From assembly GCF_963678635.1 (NCBI RefSeq), contig NW_026971516.1, positions 1 through 35,713 of the forward strand: a stretch of DNA of 35,713 nt. Reading direction: 5' to 3'. This DNA is from Symsagittifera roscoffensis. Its lineage: Eukaryota > Xenacoelomorpha > Acoela > Convolutidae. The stretch's first letter is position 1; each line of letters starts with the position of its first letter. Below are positions 29,598-35,713 of this stretch, piece after piece. Made by a program: the position numbers and the translations under genes. Below the pieces are notes generated by a model. It saw only the letters and a list, made by a program, of their open reading frames with translations, did not search any database and had not been told where the DNA came from.

Positions 29598-32152
29598 GTT
29601 ATTCCAATTATATTGTGTTTAATATCTGTTATATGGGATATTTGTTTAAAGGATTTTTTTTTCACTTTCGTCATTTGTGCTTTCACAGTGTATATGAATA
29701 ATTGAAGTTCTGAAGTTTCTGTATTTCCAATAACTGAAGGGTCGGGGCTTGTTTCATTTGTAGATTGTACTTTCTTGGTTTTTCTTTGATGTTTTGGTGC
29801 AATGTTTCTGTAGTTTTGGAGTCGTCGATTTGAATATTGTGAATTATTCCGATATGTGAGTTATGAGTAAAAATAATTTCTTGTTCTGTTTTGAGCGTTG
29901 TTGTTTCTTTTTCTAGAAATATCAAGTGATCTATTATTATAATATTTAGTATACGGTCTGTTGTTAGAATAGTTTTGTGATTTATTGTTAGAGTAGTTTC
30001 TATTACGATTATCTTAATAATTTTGATTGCTGTTGCTTGTGGAATTTCTTGAGCGGTCATTGGATTAGTATGTATTCCGAGGGTTTGAAAATGAGCAATT
30101 TATGTTATTGTTTGACTAAATAGTTCAATTAAAGTTTTGTCTAGAGCAACTAATTTGACACTAATTATTTTGACTATTCGATCTACTTTATCTATTTTGT
30201 GAAAATTGTTGTGAATTTCGTCGGTCTGGTAATCTTCTGCGAAAGTTATTGAAATAAGGGAAATGTGATCTGTTATTACTATTGCTTCTTGGTATAATAC
30301 TGAAATGATTACTCCTGAGCTGCTGTTACTTTGAAAATTTTTGTTCGGTAAACTCTGATCTTTTTTCTTGTATTGATAAGAAAATTTGTGTGGTTTTTGT
30401 TTTGATAGCCTATTTTTCATACATCTTGTTGTTTTTGTCTGCATTGAAGCAAGGCTATGGCCATATCTGCGGCAATAGTAACATAATTTTTGGAGTGAAG
30501 GTTTGCTTCTAAATTTTGGACTATTTTCATAGATGTTTAGGAATTGAGTGATTTTTTCTGCTTCCTTGTCAGATTCTTGAAAAATTTCAATATGTGGGAA
30601 TAATATTTACGTTATTTAAATTTTGTAGCTCTAAGTTTTTGTTTCCTTTAAGTTCTTTGTGACTTAAGCCTGTTCTAATTTATCTACTAGTTTTCGGAAA
30701 TCTGTATCAGGCTCTGGGATTGAGGATGGATGTGATACACTCTTTTTTATTGCAGTTTTTCCTAATTGTGGTGTTAAAGTCATCATTAGGGTGTCTTTCA
30801 TATTCGTGTTTTTGCAATCGTGTGTATTGAGCGAATATGCTTTTCGTACTTAATTTTCAATTCCTACTGCGAGTTGTTTAAATGTTTAATTTGGAAGTTC
30901 AACCAAAATGTTTAATTTGGAAATTTAATTTGTTTCGTTCAGAGTCGAACTGTTTTGAAAATCTTTGAACACTCCTTTGTAAATCGTTTCAAATCGGATT
31001 TATTTCAATGGGTAAAACTGAAAACAGTTCGTGAGCTGCACCAGTGAGCGTGGTTTGTATCAGTGCTGTCCGACTGTGAATCCAAATTTGATGTAGAGGT
31101 GTATTTATAGGTTCGGGGCCTATGTTTAACATTAATTTGGCTGTAATAGCATTTAAGTAGCCATTTAATGAGTACTCAAGATCTGCTCCTATGAATAACA
31201 TGAGTGGTTTATTAGATGTGATAGATGACCTACTCATAAAGTATGAATTAATTGTCATCTGGAGTGGTTCTGCTGCGTTTGTTATATGTGTAAAGTTTGT
31301 AAGTTGAATTCTTGAACTTTCATGTTGTTGTAAATATTAAGATATTGGGATTTCGTTTCTCATTGATTTGGGTTGATAAATTTGGGTATCTGCATAGATT
31401 TGTGGATGTATGTTATTGTTGAGTAGTGCCAGTTTTTTCGTTGAGGAGGTTGTTGTTGTATTTGTCTTGGTTGTTGGGAGTTATGTAAGTTCCGAAAAGA
31501 TCTGGTTGAAAAACGTCATCTGGTTGATCTATATTATTCCAGTGATTCGTATAGAGTGGTCCTGCTATTTATTACTGATATTATTCTAAGCATAACAATC
31601 ATGAATATGATTCGCAAAGTATTTTCAATCGAGTGTCTTTGGTTGTTATGTTGTCGTTTTTAATTTTTGTTTATTGGTCTATTCGTTTGATAATCCATAT
31701 GCGAATAGTTCGGAACGACTAATGGATTGACTGTTGATTGTAATTTCAGTTGTGGAAAAGGAATAATATTTTAATTATGTGGTGTTGTAAGTGTTGGATG
31801 AATAGGGGAAGTACTTTGTTGTGTTGTTAAAGGTAGTGTTTCAAGTTTTTCTTCGTTTACAAGGTGTGATAGGGTTTGATATCTTGTTGTGTTAAATTTC
31901 TAGTACTGTTAAGGCTTTGCAGTGTATTGCTAAATGTTGAACTGAAACTACTGTTGCTTGTCCTATTATTAAATTTTGCGTTATAATTTAAGGGCGTGGT
32001 GTCAGTTGTGAGTGGAGTTTTTCTCAAATGATCTCTGTCTACGGTAATTGTTGCAATTGCTGCACTTGAAATATCGTTTAGGATGTTAAAAAATATTATA
32101 TGAGAAAATTCAGGGTGCCATACATAATCTGTTTTGTGGGCTAATATTGTTG
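29598..32152 (-). repeat. gag: Gag/protease tandem duplication, copy A
   Basis: The second copy in element orientation, with the capsid-like block at 31,258-30,989 and the knuckle near 30,440-30,480. Similarity to copy B looks above 90% by eye, with local differences such as the 30,870-30,950 stretch. Both copies carry the same fusion of the gag tail (TSELQL) to the protease end (KQISHITDIKHNIIGI), so the protease core deletion happened before the duplication. Both are interrupted by stops. Confidence 0.85.
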
Positions 32153-32158
32153 CTCAAG

Positions 32159-34718
32159 GGTATTCCAATTATATTGTGTTTATTATCTGTTATATGGAAT
32201 ATTTGTTTAAAGGATTATTTTTTCACTTTCGTCATTTGTGCTTTCACAGTGTATATGAATAATTGAAGTTCTGAAGTTTCTGTATTTTCAATAACTGAAG
32301 GGTCGGGGCTTGTTTCATTTGTAGATTGTACTTCTTTGGTTTTTCTTTGATGTTTTGGTGCAATGCTTTTGTAGTTTTGAAGTTGTCGATTTGAATATTG
32401 TGAGTTATTCCGATATGTGAGATATGACTGAGAATAATTTTTTCTTCTGTTTTGAGCGTTGTTGTTTCTTTTTCTAGAAATATCAAGTGGTCTATTATTA
32501 TAATATTTAGTATACGGTCTGTTGTTAGAATTGATTTGTGATTGTTTGTTAGAAAAGTTTTTATTACGATTATATTAATAATTATGATTGCTGTTGCTTG
32601 TGGAGTTTCTTGAGCGGTCATTGGAATAGTATGTATTCCGAGGGTTTGAAAATGAGCAATTTATATTATTGTTTGAGTAAATAGTTCAATTAAAAATTTG
32701 TCTAGAGCAACTATTTCGACACTGATGATTTTGACTATTCGATCTACTTTATCTATTTTGTGAAAATTGTTGTGAATTTCGTCGGTCTGGTAATCTTCTG
32801 CGAAAGTTATTGAAATAAGGGAAATGTGATCTGTTATTACTATTGCTTCTTGGTATAATACTGAAATGAATACTCCTGAGCTGCTGTTACTTTGAAAATT
32901 TTTGTTCGGTAAACTCTGATCTTTTTTCTTGTTTTGATAAGAAAATTTGTGTGGTTTTTTTTTGATAGTCTATTTTTCATATCTTGTTGTTTTTGTCTGC
33001 ATTGAAGCAATGCTATGGCCATATCTGCGGAAATAGTAACATAATTTTCGGAATGAAGGTTTGCTTTTAAATTTTGGACTATTTTCATAGATGTTTAGGA
33101 ATTGAGTGACTTTTTCTGCTTCCTTGTCAGATTCTTGAAAAATTTCAATATGTGAGAATATTATTTACGTTATTTACATTTTGTAGCTCTAAGTTTTTGT
33201 TTCCTTTAGGTTCTTTGTGACTTCAGCCTGTTCTAATTTATCTACTAGTTTTCGGAAGTTTATATCAGGCTCTCGGATTGATGATGGATGTGATACTCTC
33301 TTTTTTATTGCAGTTTTTCGTAATTGTGGTGTTAAAGTCATCATTAGTGTGTCTTTCATATTCGTGTTTTTTGATCGTGTGTATTGAGCGAATAAGCTTT
33401 TCTTAGATAATTTTCGATTCCTACTGCGAGTTGTTTAAATGTTTAATCGTGAAGTGTACAACTTTCGTTGCATAAAACTCTTTGATGTTTTTTGTTTCGT
33501 TCAGAGTCGAACTTTTTTGAAAATCTTTGAACAATTTTTTGTAAATCGTTTCCAATCGGATTTATTTTCAATGAGTAAAACTGAAAACATTTCGTGAGCT
33601 GCACCAGTGAGCGTGGTTTGTATCAGTCCTGTCCGACTGTGAATCCAAATTTGATTTAGAGGTGTATTTATAGTTTCGGGGCCTATGTTTAAGATTAGTT
33701 TGGCTTTAACAGCCTTTAAGTAGTCATTCACTGAGTACTCAAGATCTGCTCCTGTAAATAACATGAGTGGTTTATTAGATGTGGTAGATGACCGACCCAT
33801 AGATTATGGATTGATTGTCATCTGGAGTGATTCTGCTGCGTTTGTTATATGTGTAAAGTTTGTAAGTTGAATTCTTGAAATTTCATGTTGTTGTAAATAT
33901 TAAGATTTTGGAATTTCGTTTCTCATTGATTTAGGTTGATAAATTTGGGTATCTGCATAGATTTGTGGATGCATGTTATTGTTAAGTAGTGCATGTTTTT
34001 TTCGTTGAGGAGGTTGTTGTTGCATTCGTCTTGGTTGTTGGGAGTTATGGTAGGTCCGAAAAGATCTGGTTGAAAAACGTCATCTGGTTGATCTATATTA
34101 TTCCAGTGATTCGTATAGAGTGGTCCTGCTATTAGATTACTGATATTATTCTAAACAAAACAATCATGATTATAATTTGCAAAGTATTTCCAATCGAGTG
34201 TCTTTGCTTGTTATGTGGTCGTTTTTAATTTTTGTTTATTGGTCTATTTGTTTGATAATCCATATGCGAATAGTTCCAAACGACTAATGATTTGACTGTT
34301 GATTGTTATTTCAGTTGTGGAAAAGGAATAATATTTTAATTATGTGGTGTTGTAAGTGTTGGATGAATAGGGGAAATATTTTGTTGTGTTGTTAAAGGTA
34401 GTGTTTCAAGTTTTTCTTCGTTTACAAGGTGTGACGGGGTTTGGATATCTTGTTGTGTTAAATTTCTAGTAGCGTTAAGGGTTTCAAGTATATTGCTAAA
34501 CGTTGAACTTAAACTACTGTTGCTTGTCCTATCCTTAAATTTTGCGTTATATTTCTAGGGCGTGGTGTCAGTTGTGAGTGGAGTTTTTCCCAAATGATCT
34601 CTGTATACGGTATTTGTTGCAACTGCTGCACTTGAAATATCGTTTAGGATGTTAAAACTTATTATATGAGAAAATTCAGGGTGCCATACATAATCTGTTT
34701 TGTGTGCTAATGTTGTTT
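32159..34718 (-). repeat. gag: Gag/protease tandem duplication, copy B
   Basis: The first copy in element orientation. It contains the gag linker, the capsid-like block (33,800-33,501, GADLEYSVNDYL then GAAHEMFSVL), a degraded CCHC region near 33,000 (H and Cys spacing disturbed) and the N/R/S-rich tail (32,621-32,244 lies in a shadow frame of this tail). It is joined directly to a protease C-terminal remnant. Aligns to copy A with an offset of 2,561-2,566 bp. The position of the Element 1 TGA carries CGA. Confidence 0.85.
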
Positions 34719-35387
34719 CATCGTTTGTTTGTTGTCTAAATTTTTTATTGTTTGTAAAAATAGGTCTAAATTGTGCTGGAAAAAATCTTCATTGAACCAT
34801 GCTAGAATTCTTTGTAAATCATTTTTATTTAGTTGTGATAATTCACTATCTGTGAGTGCTTCACGAATTGAGTCTAGAAATCGTGAAAAAAAATTATTTC
34901 GCGTCTTACTATTGCGCGTCGAGATGTTTGTGGTGCTGATACGTAAAATGTTTCATTTGTTTCTAATATAGAAACATAACTATAGATGATGGCAAAAACA
35001 TCATTTGTGAAAATTAAATTTGCTCTTTGTGAGTTTTGATGTTGAATTTTCTTGATATATTCTTCAAAAACTTTTGGGAAATTTAGTTTTAATTCTAGTT
35101 TTCAAATTCGGTGTGGTGTTGGTTTGATGACTGTGGTGGTAGAATTCGAATGGTGAAAATGCCAAAATGTGAAGTGATATTACTGATAGCTGATAGATAA
35201 GGGTCAAGTATTTGTCTGGTATTTTTTACTTCAGGAAATTCTTGTTTACATGGTTGTTTCCTTTTTGAAATAAGTTTACGATTAGATTAAGGCAAAGTTG
35301 TACTAGTCCTCAAACGGGGTCGCTTTGGGGATTGATGACAAAGGAAAATATAGAATCACCATCAAACTTAACATCGTATTGAATCAT
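34719..35387 (-). pseudogene. gag: Element 2 gag, N-terminal segment
   Basis: Starts with an ATG aligned to the Element 1 gag ATG. Shares the D-x-x-x-I-x-x-F-x-I pattern and later (I/V)NLF, and is then broken by stops and frameshifts. It is not part of the duplicated unit and joins it at about 34,718. Confidence 0.65.
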
Positions 35388-35713
35388 TTTCCTCGCGGAA
35401 TTGGGCCTAATGTGTATTTTCCAATATGTCTTATTGGTTGATTCCAAGTGTAGAACCTTACTGGTTTGCGAAGATGTGATTTTTTTTTTGCGTTTAACTT
35501 TTATAGATGATGCTGTTGTGGACTCTGATTCCGAAAATTTTCTTTGATTGTCTACTGCTTAATTTTAGTCGTGGATTAGATCTCGATGGTTTTGAAGTTC
35601 TTGTATTGTTGTTGAGTCAGGTTCCCAAGCGCGTTTCGTGTTCTGGAAAAAAGTTTAATGGTTTGTTTTTGTTTTGTGATTTTTGCCTTCTTTTTTTTTG
35701 ATCTGATGTATCC
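35384..35713 (-). pseudogene. Element 2 ORF1, C-terminal part
   Basis: The basic region and the Y-x-WNQPIRHI block of ORF1 are present. The frame ends with TGA at 35,384-35,386, overlapping the ATG (35,385-35,387) of the gag frame. The N-terminal part runs off the window. Frames upstream of the conserved block are interrupted. Confidence 0.7.

Larger units (their letters stand above)
22865..35713 (-). mobile_element. Element 2: diverged, decayed relative of Element 1, antisense
   Basis: Reading the minus strand from 35,713 to about 22,865 gives, in order, matches to Element 1 from about 1,470 to 12,050: ORF1 end, gag, protease remnant, RT, RNase H, integrase, spacer, micro-ORF and ORF-X. The plus strand is T-rich and C-poor, the mirror of Element 1. 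Coding frames are heavily broken. It has two large internal tandem duplications and a deletion of the protease core. Its 3' half (env, ORF-Z, LTR) is missing: homology stops just after the ORF-X block RLDWNSF, next to the other relic. Its 5' LTR lies beyond the window. Confidence 0.92.

Overview
The window is animal DNA, most likely from an AT-rich invertebrate genome. The only recognisable host gene is the start of a claudin/PMP22-type four-transmembrane protein with two GT-AG-bounded exons (19,192-19,835). Almost everything else is LTR retrotransposon. The species cannot be named from the sequence.

Element 1 (1-18,625, plus strand) is an unusually large, retrovirus-like Ty3/Gypsy element. 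The window opens inside its 5' LTR: bases 1-112 recur at 18,514-18,625 with 3 mismatches. In order it carries a 1.25-kb leader with repeated motifs and strong splice donors, a small basic ORF (ORF1), a very long gag with a CCHC knuckle and an Asn/Arg/Ser/Tyr-rich tail, then protease, reverse transcriptase, RNase H and a DD35E integrase with a GPY-type C-terminus. After a 0.8-kb spacer ending in a conserved 3' splice site come a two-helix membrane micro-ORF, a Pro/Ser/Thr-rich ORF (ORF-X), an envelope-like glycoprotein, and a second large accessory ORF (ORF-Z) that may be a distant paralogue of ORF-X. The element ends with a 3' region holding intron-like signals, a U3-like segment and the 3' LTR. 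The copy is broken by single-base frameshifts, many at homopolymers, and by a few in-frame stops.

Region 18,626-21,657 is host-like. It holds the flank of the insertion, exons 1 and 2 of the claudin-like gene, introns, and a degenerate coding-type minisatellite with an exact 72-bp period.

Region 21,653-22,860 (minus strand) is a relic of a different Ty3/Gypsy lineage (gag zinc knuckle, protease, start of RT).

Element 2 (about 22,865-35,713, minus strand) is a second, more decayed and diverged member of the Element 1 family. It runs colinearly with Element 1 from ORF1 to ORF-X and is truncated before env. It carries two large internal head-to-tail duplications (2.56 kb over gag/protease and 1.46 kb over integrase) and has lost the protease catalytic core. 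Comparing the two elements shows which Element 1 features are ancestral: ORF1, the micro-ORF, ORF-X and the splice acceptor. It also shows which stops are later lesions.

The best candidate for something undescribed is this env-bearing Ty3/Gypsy family of at least 18.5 kb, with its extra genes and likely spliced expression.
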